A program made the translations under genes and the position numbers. Of a DNA stretch of 64,000 bases, positions 18,847 to 27,834 are shown piece by piece; within the stretch, counting starts at the first letter, position 1; the number at the start of each line of letters is the position of its first letter. Location of the stretch: positions 2,213,809 to 2,277,808 of the forward strand of contig NZ_BSUL01000001.1 in NCBI RefSeq assembly GCF_030161575.1, in the 5' to 3' direction. Below the pieces are notes generated by a model. That model had not been told where the DNA came from, ran no database searches, and saw only the letters and a list, made by a program, of their open reading frames with translations. The DNA comes from Arenivirga flava. Lineage in GTDB: Bacteria; Actinomycetota; Actinomycetes; Actinomycetales; Microbacteriaceae.

Positions 18847-20340
18847 ATGCTCCATCGCACCACCATCGGACGCTACAGGCGCGGCGCGCTCGGCATCGCC
18901 GTCGCGGCAGGTCTCGCCGCAGCCTGCCTCATCCCCGCCACGGCGGCGAGCGCCGACGAGGAGGGCCGCGGCGGCGGGCACCACCAGCCGACCCCGCCCT
19001 ACGTCGCCGGTGACCTCATGAACTACGCCGTCAACGCCGAGCGCGCGAACCGCGGCCAGACCAAGCAGGTCGAGCGCGCGGTCGAGGCCGCGAGCGGCAC
19101 GGTCATCGCCGCCTACCCCGAGCTCGGCGTCGTGATCGCGCAATCGGACAACGCCAACTTCGCCGAGTCCGTGCGCCGCGATCGCCACGTCGAATCGGCG
19201 GGCGCGACCCGCACCGTGCCGGTCGCCGAGACCGACCCCACCTACCTGGGCGAGCCCGCGCAGGGCCTGCAGCGGATGCAGTCGCGCAGCGAGGTCGCCG
19301 AGGGCTCGCAGCTCGAGGCCGTCGAGGAGGTCGTACCCGATCCGCGCGAGGGCGAGCAGTGGGACATGGCCGCGATCGGCGTGCCCGAGGCGCACGCGGT
19401 CACCGAGGGCTCCGATCGAGTACTCGTGGCCGTGATCGACTCCGGCATCGACGGCGACCACCCCGACCTCGAGGCCGCCGTCGATCAGGGCGCCTCGGCC
19501 AGCTGCCTCAGCGGCGTCGCCGACGGTTCCTACGAGTCCTGGCAGCCGACCACCAGCTCGCACGGCACCCACGTGGCCGGCACCATCGCCGCGCAGCGCA
19601 ACGGCGTCGGCATCGTCGGCGTCGCGCCGGGTGCGCGCGTCTCGGCGGTGAAGGTGGTCAACGACGACGGCTACATCTTCGCCGAGGCGGCGATCTGCGG
19701 CTTCATGCACGCCGCCGCCACGGGCGCCGACATCAGCAACAACAGCTACTACGTCGACCCGTGGATGTACTGGTGCGGTGACGACGCCGACCAGGGCGCC
19801 GTGCTCACGGCGGTGACTCGCGCGGTCGAGTACAGCGAGCGCCGCGGGGTGCTCAACGTCGCCGCCGCCGGCAACGCCTCCACCGACCTGGCGAACAAGG
19901 TGAGCGACGACTCGAGCCCGAACGACGGCACCCCCGTCGAGCGGCCGATCGACGCCGGATGCCTCGACATCCCGACCGAGGTCGACGGCGTGGTGACGGT
20001 CAGCTCCACGCAGGCCGACGGCGCGAAGTCGGGCTTCTCGAACTACGGCCTCGGCGTCATCGACGTCGCGGCGCCGGGCTCGGCGATCCTCTCCACCATC
20101 GACGGCGGCGGCTACGGCACCTCGTCGGGCACCTCGATGGCGTCGCCGCACGTCGCGGGCGTCGCGGCGCTGCTCGCGTCGACGCATCCGTGGGCCGGCC
20201 CCCACGAGCTCGCGAAGCTGCTCGAGCGCCAGGCGGTCGACGTGCCGTGCCCGGCCGACGGCGTGTGCACGGGCGAGCCGCGCGACAACGCCTACTTCGG
20301 CGAGGGGCTGGTGAGCGCCGCGGCGGCCGTGCGCCGCTGA
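18847..20340 (+). CDS. Secreted subtilisin-like serine protease (S8)
   Basis: A 497-residue exported protease. Residues 1-36 form a signal peptide ending near ATAASADE. Residues ~50-110 resemble an I9-type propeptide. The catalytic triad is visible: Asp in [13 protein letters not shown] (~residue 199), His in SSHGTHVAG (~240), and Ser in [11 protein letters not shown] (~437). Several cysteines suggest disulfides in the mature enzyme. GGAGG precedes the ATG at 18847. A strong hairpin follows the stop. Role: extracellular protein breakdown. Confidence 0.92.
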   Translation: MLHRTTIGRYRRGALGIAVAAGLAAACLIPATAASADEEGRGGGHHQPTPPYVAGDLMNYAVNAERANRGQTKQVERAVEAASGTVIAAYPELGVVIAQSDNANFAESVRRDRHVESAGATRTVPVAETDPTYLGEPAQGLQRMQSRSEVAEGSQLEAVEEVVPDPREGEQWDMAAIGVPEAHAVTEGSDRVLVAVIDSGIDGDHPDLEAAVDQGASASCLSGVADGSYESWQPTTSSHGTHVAGTIAAQRNGVGIVGVAPGARVSAVKVVNDDGYIFAEAAICGFMHAAATGADISNNSYYVDPWMYWCGDDADQGAVLTAVTRAVEYSERRGVLNVAAAGNASTDLANKVSDDSSPNDGTPVERPIDAGCLDIPTEVDGVVTVSSTQADGAKSGFSNYGLGVIDVAAPGSAILSTIDGGGYGTSSGTSMASPHVAGVAALLASTHPWAGPHELAKLLERQAVDVPCPADGVCTGEPRDNAYFGEGLVSAAAAVRR

Positions 20341-20362
20341 TCCGGCGAGACGAAGCGGATGC

Positions 20363-20394
20363 GGAGGGGCGGGTCCTGTGGGGCCCGCCCCTCC
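20363..20394. terminator. Bidirectional hairpin terminator
   Basis: An 11-bp perfect stem (GGAGGGGCGGG at 20363-20373 with its complement at 20384-20394) and ten-base loop sits between the convergent subtilase and acetyltransferase genes. There is no T-run, which is usual in high-GC genomes. Confidence 0.75.
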
Positions 20395-20407
20395 GTCGCG
20401 TCCCGGT

Positions 20408-20938
20408 TCACCCGTCGGTGACGCGCGCGTACACCGCCAGATCCCTGCGCTCGTCCCCGTGCGGCATCGCCGAGGCGAGCACCGCATCCCGCTGGAAGCC
20501 CAGCCGCTCCGCGACGCGCAGGCTGCGCACGTTGTCGACGGTGGTGCGGATCTCGACCCGTCGGATGCCCCGGGCGTCGGCCTCGCGCAGCAATGCCGAG
20601 CATGCCCTCGTGACGGCGCCTCGACCCTCGGCAGCGGCGTCGACCCAGTAGCCGATCTCGGCGGTGCGGGCGGCATGGTCCATGCGGAGCGAGACGGAGC
20701 CGATCATGACCTCGCCGCGCAGGAGCACGGTCGGCAGCACGTCGCCGCTCACGTAGCTGGCGAGCTGGGCCTGCGTGAACGCCGTCGTGGCTTCGAGGCT
20801 CTGCTCGTACAGCGCCCACTGCTCCCAACGACGCAGACGGTCGAGGTTGGCCATGGTCAGCGCGTGCATCTCCTCGGCGGTATCGAGCGTCCGCAGCGCG
20901 AGTGCATATCCGTCGCCGAGCTCATGGGTGAAGCGCAT
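20408..20938 (-). CDS. GNAT-family N-acetyltransferase (RimJ/RimL type)
   Basis: A 176-residue acetyl-CoA-dependent acetyltransferase. The core strand IGSVSLRMD and the EIGYWVDAAAEGRGAVTRA block, carrying the acetyl-CoA pyrophosphate loop, are typical of the RimJ/RimL subgroup that acetylates N-termini of ribosomal proteins or small amines. The C-terminal NVRSLRVAERLGFQRD is the usual GNAT motif B. The ATG at 20938 is chosen because the upstream extension to 21103 has low-complexity, arginine-rich content. Substrate unknown. Confidence 0.85.
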   Translation of the reverse strand: MRFTHELGDGYALALRTLDTAEEMHALTMANLDRLRRWEQWALYEQSLEATTAFTQAQLASYVSGDVLPTVLLRGEVMIGSVSLRMDHAARTAEIGYWVDAAAEGRGAVTRACSALLREADARGIRRVEIRTTVDNVRSLRVAERLGFQRDAVLASAMPHGDERRDLAVYARVTDG

Positions 20939-21036
20939 ACGACCAGCATGGATGCTCGTCGCCTGCGTGCGCGACTCGTCGCATCCTCGGCGCCGTGGAC
21001 TGCGCCGTCCATCGTCGACGCGAGCGGACGAGCCGC

Positions 21037-23696
21037 TCAGCCCTCGCGCATCCGCTTCGTCGTCTTCGCGGTCGCCGGCGCCGTCCACGGATCCTCGGGC
21101 CACGGATGCTTCGGGTAGCGCCCCCGCATCTGCTTGCGCACGTCGGCGTAGGGACCGTTCCAGAAGGACGCGAGGTCATCGGTGACCGCGAGCGGCGCGC
21201 GGCCGGGGGAGAGCAGGTGGAACAGCACCCGCACCCGGCCCTGCACGAGCCGCGGGGTCTCGGCGAGGCCGAAGAGCTCCTGCAGCTTGACCGCCACGAC
21301 CGGGCGCCCGTCGGGATCGGCCGAATAGGCGATGCGCACCCGCGAACCGGACGGCACCGCGAGGTGCTCGGGGACGAGCTCGTCGAGGCGCGAGGCCTCG
21401 GGCCAGGGCAGCAGCCTGCGCAGCGCGCTCAGCACGTCAAGGCGCTGCAGCGAGGCGTCGGGTCGCAGCCCGGCGAGATCGGGCTCGAGCGCGGCGAGCA
21501 GCTGCTCGTCGTCGACCGCCGGCCACGGGGCGCCGAGCTCGCGGTGCAGCAGGGCGAGGCGGGCCCGCAGGGCGGTGGCCGCATCCGTCCAGTGCAGGGC
21601 GTCGAGGCCGAGCTCGCGCAGGTGCGCGGCGAAGGCGGGGCCCACGTCGTCGCGGGTCGCCGACACCGGAGTGCTCGACAGCAGGATCGCGCCGAGGCGC
21701 CGCTGCTCGCGCACGCGCACCCGGCCGCCGTCGATGCGCGCCTCGCGCTCGGCGCGCAGGGGGCCGAGGCGCAGCGCATCCGCTTCGGCGATGGGGGCCG
21801 CGAGGCGGATGACCGCACCGGTGCCGTCGGCGGCGCGGCCCTCGGCGCGCTGCACCTCGTGCACGGCGAGCCACTCGGTGCCGATCAGGCCGCTGCCCTC
21901 GGGCAGCGCGGCGCGGGTGCCGCTCGCGAGCAGGTAGCTGCGGTCGGCGACCAGGCGGGCGAGCCGGTCGGGGCGGGCCAGGGCGGTGACGATGCCGGCG
22001 GGGTCGGCGGATGCGGACCGCGCCGCACCCGCATCGGGAGCGGATGCGGACCGGGCGGACCGGGCGGCCGGAGCGGACGCGGACCGCGCGGCACCCGGTT
22101 CGGCCGATGCGGGCACCGGCCCCGCGCGCCCGCCCGCATCCGCTCGCTCCGCGCTCGCAGCACCACCCGGCACCAATGAGGCCAGCCGCCGGCTCTCGGC
22201 CCGCCAGCGCTGAGTGCCCGGCGCGCTGCCGTCGCGCAGCTGGCGCAGCAGCCGCGGCAGATCGGCGCCGCTGTCGCGCGCATCGCCGGCCAGCGCCGCG
22301 ACGACCTCGGCGACCGCGCGCGGCAGCAGCCCGTCGGCGACGCCCGAGAGCAGCGCACGGGCTTCGCGCACGCCGACGGGCATGCGCGAAACTCGTGTGC
22401 CCAGCGCGGTGACGCGTCCGTCGTCGTCGACGAGGCCGAGGTCGCGCAGGGTCGCCTGCGCGCTCGCCATCGCGGTGGTCGGCGGGGGCGTGAGCAGGCG
22501 CAGCCCGTCGCCGCCGGGGTGCCCCAGGCGGCGAGGAGGAGCGCGGCGTCCGTGAGGTCGGCGCTGGCGATCTCCGGCGCCCCGCTCCGCGGGAAGGCGG
22601 CCTGCTCGGCCTCGGTGAACAGCCGCACGGCACGCCCCGGGCCCTGCCGGGCGGCGCGGCCCGCGCGCTGCTCGAGGCTGTCCCGCGAGGCGCTCACCGT
22701 CACGAGGCCGGTCATGTCGCGGGCGGCGTCGCGGCGGGTCTCGCGCGCGAGGCCGGCGTCGACGACGAGGCGCACGCCGGGCACGGTGAGCGAGCTCTCC
22801 GCGAGCGCCGTGGTCACGACGATGCGCGGCGGATCGCCGACGCCGCGACCGGCGGTCGCCCGGTCCTGCTGCGCGGCCGGCAGCCGTCCGTGCAGCGGCA
22901 GCGCCTCCACGTCGGAGCGGTCGCGGATGCGGCGCACCACCTCGTCGACGTCGCGCGCGGTGGGCACGAAGACCAGCGCATCCGCTCCGTCCCGCGCCTG
23001 CTCGGCGATCGCCGTGCGGGCGACGTGGTCGAGGAACTCGCGGGGAACACCCCGCAGGCCGAGCCGCGGACCGGGCGCCGGGGCGTGCTCGACGACGAGC
23101 GGATGCAGCGCCGCCGGCACCTTGACGATGGCGGCGACAGTGCCTTCCGCGGCACCGCTGCGGTCGTCGTGGCCCAGCAGCGCGGCCACCGCACCGGCGT
23201 CGAGCGTGGCCGACATGGCGACGAGCAGCAGGTCGTCGCGCAGCTCGCGCACCTCGGCGAGCATGCCCAGCAGCAGATCGCCGTCGACCGAGCGCTCGTG
23301 CACCTCGTCGAGCACGACCGCTTCGACGCCCTCGAGCGCGGGATCGGCCAGCAGGCGCCGCAGCAGCACGCCCGGGGTGACGACCTCGATGCGGGTGGCG
23401 TCGCCGACCATCCGCTCGCCCCGCACGGTGAAGCCGACCGGCCCGCCGAGCGCACTGCCGTCGAGGCCCGCGATGCGCCGCGCGGCCGCCCGCACGGCGA
23501 CGCGGCGCGGCTGCGTGAGCAGCACCCTGCCGGGCACGAGGCTCGCGACCAGCGGTGGCACGAAGGTCGTCTTGCCCGTGCCGGGCGGTGCGGTGACGAC
23601 CATCGCCCCGCGCGCCGCGGCAGCCTCCAGCTCGCCCCGCGAACCGGCGACGGGCAGCCCAGCCCCGATCCGCTCGAGATCGAAGACGTGGCGCAC
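21037..23696 (-). CDS. hrpB: ATP-dependent RNA helicase HrpB, frameshifted
   Basis: A DEAH-box helicase of the HrpB family, about 886 residues once one base is restored. The N-terminal half (to about 22.52 kb) has the P-loop APPGTGKTTFVPP, DEVHER (DEAH variant), SATLD and the QRAGRAARQGPGRAVRLF motif VI. The C-terminal half, including the HrpB-specific end FWNGPYADVRKQMRGRYPKHPWP, continues in another frame. Adding one base to the G-run at 22516-22519 restores TPGGDGLRLL. A low-complexity Ala/Ser/Asp insertion around 22.00-22.15 kb carries octamer copies. GTG start with TAGGAT six bases upstream. Probably intact in the organism. Confidence 0.88.
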
Positions 23697-23702
23697 CAGC
23701 CG

Positions 23703-23708
23703 ATCCTA
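23703..23708 (-). promoter_or_regulatory. Leaderless-type -10 element
   Basis: On the minus strand TAGGAT is followed by six bases and the GTG of hrpB, the spacing expected for a leaderless transcript. Confidence 0.5.
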
Positions 23709-23808
23709 CGAGCGGATGCGGCGCCCCCTCACCCCGCGCCCCACGCACCCCTCCCCACCCCGGCTCCCCACCCCGGCACCCCACCCCAGCTCCCCACCCC
23801 AGCTCGTT

Positions 23809-23891
23809 CCAGAACGAAGGAGATTTTCAAGACACGCCGATGGATACCCGCAGCGCGCGGCGCGCGGCGCGTCAGATCTCCTTCATTTTGG
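23809..23891. repeat. Intergenic inverted-repeat element (copy 2, diverged)
   Basis: CCAGAACGAAGGAGAT at 23809-23824 pairs with 23876-23891 (complement CCAAAATGAAGGAGAT, 14 of 16 identical) around a 51-base loop. The arm resembles those of the other elements, with GAAGGA in place of GACGGA. Confidence 0.55.
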
Positions 23892-23896
23892 TGAGA

Positions 23897-23925
23897 GGGG
23901 GTGGGGGTGAGGGGGAGCGGAGGGG
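23897..23925 (+). other. G-quadruplex motif opposite a C-rich tract
   Basis: Four runs of G5, G5, G5 and G4 separated by 1, 3 and 6 bases fit the canonical G4 pattern. A C-rich stretch at about 23725-23800 on the same strand mirrors it, with the inverted repeat between. The whole lies between hrpB and the next gene and holds no gene. Confidence 0.6.
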
Positions 23926-23981
23926 AGAAGCGGGGGAGCCGGGCCGCGGCGGTTCGAGTGCGGCTGCGGCTGCGGCGTCGT

Positions 23982-24620
23982 TCAGGCGATCGACGCCGGC
24001 GCCGCGGCACGCAGCGCGTGCGCCATCCACCACCAGCTGAGCGCGCCGATGACCGCGGCGATGGCGCAGGAGAGCAGGATGCCGATCGCGATCGTCGCAC
24101 CGGTGAGCCAGAGCCACCCCGTCGGGTCGACGAAGGGGAAGGCGCCCGGCACGAGCTGCACCAGGAACCACGGGATCCAGCCGAGCACCCAGTGCGCCGC
24201 GATCGCGATGCCGAAGGCGGCCCACGTGATCGCCCAGGGGCGCGCGGCGCCGGAGGAGCGCAGGATCAGCGCGCTGACGAGCAGGCCGACCACCATCGCG
24301 ACGACGCCCGCGCCGGCGGCGACCAGCAGCCATCCGCTCCACGTGCCCAGCTGCAGCTGCGCGATGAACGCCTCCACCTCGGCGTAGCCCTCCTGCCGAC
24401 CGTCGCCGGCGGTGCCGACGAGGTCGAAGATCCAGGTGAACAGCCCCACGAACGCGACGGCGCTGATCGCGCCGAGCGCCACCATCCATCCGAGGGTCAG
24501 CAGCGAGAAGCCCACGGCCCCGGCCACCCTCGCGCCACCGGCCTGCCGCTTCGTGAGCGGCGGGCGCTTCGGGCGCGGAACCGGACCATACGGTTGCTGG
24601 ACGAAGTGCGGCTGCGTCAT
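23982..24620 (-). CDS. Hypothetical polytopic membrane protein
   Basis: A 212-residue protein with a proline-rich, basic cytosolic N-terminus (residues 1-32) and four to five hydrophobic helices from residue ~35 on. A short hydrophilic loop around residues 70-85 (GDGRQEGYAEVEAF) lies between the first helices. No known motif is visible. It starts 28 bases after the methyltransferase stop on the same strand, so it may be read through from the dnaK operon. Function unknown. Confidence 0.65.
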   Translation of the reverse strand: MTQPHFVQQPYGPVPRPKRPPLTKRQAGGARVAGAVGFSLLTLGWMVALGAISAVAFVGLFTWIFDLVGTAGDGRQEGYAEVEAFIAQLQLGTWSGWLLVAAGAGVVAMVVGLLVSALILRSSGAARPWAITWAAFGIAIAAHWVLGWIPWFLVQLVPGAFPFVDPTGWLWLTGATIAIGILLSCAIAAVIGALSWWWMAHALRAAAPASIA

Positions 24621-24648
24621 GGTGGCTCCCCCGTTCGAGGGTTCCAGG

Positions 24649-25773
24649 CTATCGAGCGGAGCCGGACGCCGGCAGGGTGCGCACGCTCCGCGTCACCGTG
24701 AAGCGGCGGTCGCGCGCCACCTGCTCGGTCGACCCGACCAGGCGCCGCAGGTCGGGCGCGTACTGCAGGTGCGAGTTCCAGACCGTCCAGAGCACGCCGC
24801 CGGGGCGCAGCGCGCGGGCGGCATCCGCCATGAGCTTGCGGGCGATGCCGGCGTGCACGGTGGCGCCGATGTGGAAGGGCGGGTTCAGCAGCACGAGATC
24901 GACGGCGCCGTCGTCGAAGGCGCTCATCGCATCCGCTCGCACGACCTCGATGTCGAGCCCGTTGGCCGCGGCGGTGGCGCGGGCGGAGGCGACGGCCGCA
25001 GCGGACTGGTCGGTCGCGACGACGCGCAGCCCCGGCGCCCGGCGGGCGAGGGTCGCGGCGAGCAGCCCGGTTCCGCAGCCGAGGTCGACCGCCGTGCCGG
25101 CGGCCGGCAGGCGATCGAGGTGCTGCAGCAGCAGGCGGCTGCCCGGGTCGAGGGCGGTGCCGCCGAAGGCCGCGCCGTGCGCGAGCACGTCCAGGTCGAG
25201 CTCGGCGATGCGGGCCCGACGGGGCCAGGCGCTGGCCGTCGGGCGGGGCCCGCTGGCGCGCAGCAGCCGCGACTTCTGGCGGGCGAGGCCGGCCTCGACC
25301 GAGTCGAAGTGCCGCGCGAGCACCTCGTTCTGGGCGAGGCTCATGTGCTTGACGCGGCCTCCGGCCACGAGGCGGACGGACGGATGCGCCCAGCGCGCCA
25401 CCGCGCCCGCCACCTCGTCGAGCGCGTCGAGCCCCCGCGGCAGCTGCAGCAGCACGAGGCGAGCACCCTGCAGCAGGGACTCGTCGAGCGGCAGGGACGC
25501 GTACCCCTCCAGGCCGGCGCGCTCGGCATTGGCGGCGAGGGCGAGTTCGCCGGATGCGCCGTCCTGGTGGGTGCGCACGCCGGTCGCCCCGGCGGCGAGC
25601 AGCCCCAGGGTGAGCGCGCCGTAGCGGTCGCCGATGACGACGATCTCGTCGGGCCCGTAACCGTCCAGCCCGGTCTCGTCGAGCAGGTACGCGTCCGTCG
25701 CGTCGTGCGCCTGCAGCTCAGGGGCCTCGACATCGGGCCAGCGCCGCAGCTGCTCGAGCGCCAGCTCAGGCAT
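24649..25773 (-). CDS. RlmG/RsmC-like rRNA guanine-N2 methyltransferase
   Basis: A 374-residue SAM-dependent methyltransferase with duplicated halves. The C-terminal half is catalytic: DLGCGTGLLAATLA near residue 231 binds SAM and LLNPPFH near residue 288 is the NPPF active-site motif of exocyclic-amine methyltransferases. The N-terminal half is a degenerate copy, as in RsmC and RlmG, which methylate guanine N2 in 16S or 23S rRNA. Its ATG overlaps the hspR stop by eight bases, so it is tied to the heat-shock operon. Which rRNA it modifies is not deducible. Confidence 0.8.
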   Translation of the reverse strand: MPELALEQLRRWPDVEAPELQAHDATDAYLLDETGLDGYGPDEIVVIGDRYGALTLGLLAAGATGVRTHQDGASGELALAANAERAGLEGYASLPLDESLLQGARLVLLQLPRGLDALDEVAGAVARWAHPSVRLVAGGRVKHMSLAQNEVLARHFDSVEAGLARQKSRLLRASGPRPTASAWPRRARIAELDLDVLAHGAAFGGTALDPGSRLLLQHLDRLPAAGTAVDLGCGTGLLAATLARRAPGLRVVATDQSAAAVASARATAAANGLDIEVVRADAMSAFDDGAVDLVLLNPPFHIGATVHAGIARKLMADAARALRPGGVLWTVWNSHLQYAPDLRRLVGSTEQVARDRRFTVTRSVRTLPASGSAR

Positions 25774-26191
25774 CCGGGCCGAACGGCCGCCAGACGACGA
25801 CCTGGGTGCTGCGGGCGGGCCGGGTGCCCTGGCGCAGCGGCACCACGCCGCCGCGGCCCTCGGGGCCGGCGGCGAAGACGCGGCTGCCGGGGCGGTTGAG
25901 CACCTCCTCCTCGAGCGCGGTCTCGAGCTGGCGCACGCGGGCGCGCAGCTCGGTGTTCTCGTTCTCGAGCTCGAGGATGCGGCGGATGCCCTCGAGGTTC
26001 AGACCCTCGTGTCCGAGCCGCGCGATCTCCCGCAGCTGGGCGACGTCGCGCATCGAGTAGCGCCGGCTCTTGCCGGCCGTGCGCTGCGGCACGACCATGC
26101 CGAGGCGGTCGTACTGGCGCAGGGTCTGCGGATGCATCTCCGCGAGCTCCGCGGCGACCGCGATCGCGAAGAGGGGGCTGTTCTCGTCCAT
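25766..26191 (-). CDS. hspR: MerR-family heat-shock repressor HspR
   Basis: A 141-residue MerR-type regulator. The winged-helix domain is at residues ~8-75 (AELAEMHPQTLRQYDRLGMVVPQRT), followed by a leucine-rich coiled coil (LELENENTELRARVRQLETALEEEV). HspR binds HAIR elements and represses dnaK and clpB, with DnaK as co-repressor. A perfect HAIR site before clpB and a degenerate one before dnaK are in this window. The ATG at 26191 is preferred because GGAGGA is well placed. It lies 79 bases after dnaJ. Confidence 0.92.
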   Translation of the reverse strand: MDENSPLFAIAVAAELAEMHPQTLRQYDRLGMVVPQRTAGKSRRYSMRDVAQLREIARLGHEGLNLEGIRRILELENENTELRARVRQLETALEEEVLNRPGSRVFAAGPEGRGGVVPLRQGTRPARSTQVVVWRPFGPDA

Positions 26192-26270
26192 CCGCTCCTC
26201 CATCCGCTGGTCGTCTCGTTCAGGATACGACCGAGCCGCGCGCCCCGGAGGGACGCGCGGCTCGGATCGA

Positions 26271-27221
26271 TCACCGGGCGCGGTCGATGAGATCGGCCCG
26301 CGGGTTCTCGGCGGGCAGCGCCGCGGCGAGCGCCTCGACCGCCTCGCGCGCCCTGTCGCTGAGGTGCGAGGGCACCGCCACCTGCACGCTCGCGAGCAGG
26401 TCGCCGGTGGCGTCCTTGGTCGCGATGCCCCGGCCCTTGACCCGCAGCACGCGGCCGCTGGGCGTGCCCGGGGCGACCTTGAGCTTGACGGGGTCGCCGC
26501 CGAGCGTGGGCACCTCGATGGTGGCGCCGAGCGCCGCCTCGACGAAGGTGACCGGCACGTCGACGCGCAGGTTGAGGCCGTCGCGCTCGAAGACCGGATG
26601 CGGGCGCACCGTCACCGTGAGGATCAGGTCGCCGGACTCGCCGCCGTCGATGCTGGCCTCGCCCTTGCCGCGCAGACGGATCTTCTGCCCGTCCGCCACG
26701 CCCGCCGGGATGCGCACGCTGAGCGGCACCCCGCCGGAGGCCTGCAGCTTGACCGTGTCGCCCGTCACCGCGGTGACGAAGTCGAGGGTCGTGCTGGCCG
26801 CGAGGTCGCGCCCCTTGGACGGTGCTCGGAAGCCGCCGCGGCCGAAGCCGCCGCCGCCGAACATGCCGCCCAGCACGTCCTCGAAGTTCGGCTGGCCGCC
26901 GCGACCAGGGCGACCGCCCTGGCCGAACATGCCGCCGAAGACGTCCTCGAAGCCGCCGCCGCCGCCGGACTGGAAGCGAGCGCCCGCGCCCATGGCGCGC
27001 ATCTGGTCGTACTCGGCGCGGTGCTCCTTGTCGGAGAGCACCGAGTACGCCTCGCTGATCTCCTTGAAGCGCTTCTCGGCGGCCGCGTCGCCCGGGTTGG
27101 AGTCCGGGTGGTACTGCCGCGCGAGCTTGCGGTACGTCTTCTTCAGATCGGCGTCGCTCACGTCCTTGGAGACGCCGAGGACAGCGTAGAAGTCCTTCTC
27201 GAACCAGTCGTTGCTGGCCAT
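26271..27221 (-). CDS. dnaJ: DnaJ/CbpA-type Hsp40 co-chaperone without zinc finger
   Basis: A 316-residue Hsp40. Residues ~9-75 are the J domain with the HPD triad (YHPDSNPGD). Residues ~80-135 are a Gly/Phe-rich linker. The rest is the DnaJ C-terminal substrate-binding domain. The four CxxCxGxG repeats of the zinc finger are absent, as in CbpA and the second actinobacterial DnaJ. It stimulates DnaK ATPase and delivers clients. Third gene of the dnaK operon, 17 bases after grpE. Confidence 0.9.
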   Translation of the reverse strand: MASNDWFEKDFYAVLGVSKDVSDADLKKTYRKLARQYHPDSNPGDAAAEKRFKEISEAYSVLSDKEHRAEYDQMRAMGAGARFQSGGGGGFEDVFGGMFGQGGRPGRGGQPNFEDVLGGMFGGGGFGRGGFRAPSKGRDLAASTTLDFVTAVTGDTVKLQASGGVPLSVRIPAGVADGQKIRLRGKGEASIDGGESGDLILTVTVRPHPVFERDGLNLRVDVPVTFVEAALGATIEVPTLGGDPVKLKVAPGTPSGRVLRVKGRGIATKDATGDLLASVQVAVPSHLSDRAREAVEALAAALPAENPRADLIDRAR

Positions 27222-27238
27222 GGCACCCCCTTCGGTGG

Positions 27239-27832
27239 TTACTCGGCGGGAACGGCGACGGCGACCTTGGCGGCGCGGATGAGGCGCTCACCGAGGGCGT
27301 AACCGGTCTCGATGACGTCGTGCACGACCTGCTCCTCGGTGCCGGGGATCGGCAGCTGGACCAGTGCCTCGTGCAGCTTCGGGTCGAAGGGCTCGCCCTT
27401 CGTGCCGATGGCCTTGAGGCCGTACTTCTCGAAGCCGCCGCGGATCTTCTGCGCCACGATCGCCAGGGGCGAGCCCTCGGCGAGGTCGCCGTGACTCTCG
27501 GCGCGGTCGAGGTCGTCGATCGCCGGGAGCAGGTTGCGGATCACCTCGGCGATGACCGACTCGCGGTTCGCCTGGCGGTCGCGCTCGACCCGGTTGCGGA
27601 AGTTTTGCAGCTCGGCCTGCGACCGGGCCGCGATGTCGCGGTACTCGGCGAGCAGATCGCGCTCGCCCTCGTCGAGCAGCGCCTCGAGCTCCTCGTCGGT
27701 GACGGAGGTGCCGCCCTCGGCGGCGGAGTCGTCCTCCGCCGCCGGGGCGTCCTGCTGCTCGCGAGGCTCGCCGGACTCGGGGTCGACGGGCCGCTGCTCG
27801 TCGTCCGGGTGCTGGTTCGTCTCGTCGGTCAT
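27239..27832 (-). CDS. grpE: GrpE nucleotide exchange factor
   Basis: A 197-residue GrpE. The acidic, disordered N-terminus (residues 1-50) is followed by a long dimerising helix (ELQNFRNRVERDRQAN) and the C-terminal beta domain with the family signature VHDVIETGYALGERLIRAAKVAVA. It releases ADP from DnaK. Its start is two bases from the dnaK stop, indicating coupled translation. Confidence 0.95.
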   Translation of the reverse strand: MTDETNQHPDDEQRPVDPESGEPREQQDAPAAEDDSAAEGGTSVTDEELEALLDEGERDLLAEYRDIAARSQAELQNFRNRVERDRQANRESVIAEVIRNLLPAIDDLDRAESHGDLAEGSPLAIVAQKIRGGFEKYGLKAIGTKGEPFDPKLHEALVQLPIPGTEEQVVHDVIETGYALGERLIRAAKVAVAVPAE

Positions 27833-27834
27833 CG

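Noticed and set aside
23697..23981. Small genes in the hrpB upstream spacer
   Set aside because: Short frames exist but consist of low-complexity Pro/Ser/Arg or Gly repeats from the C-rich and G-rich tracts.
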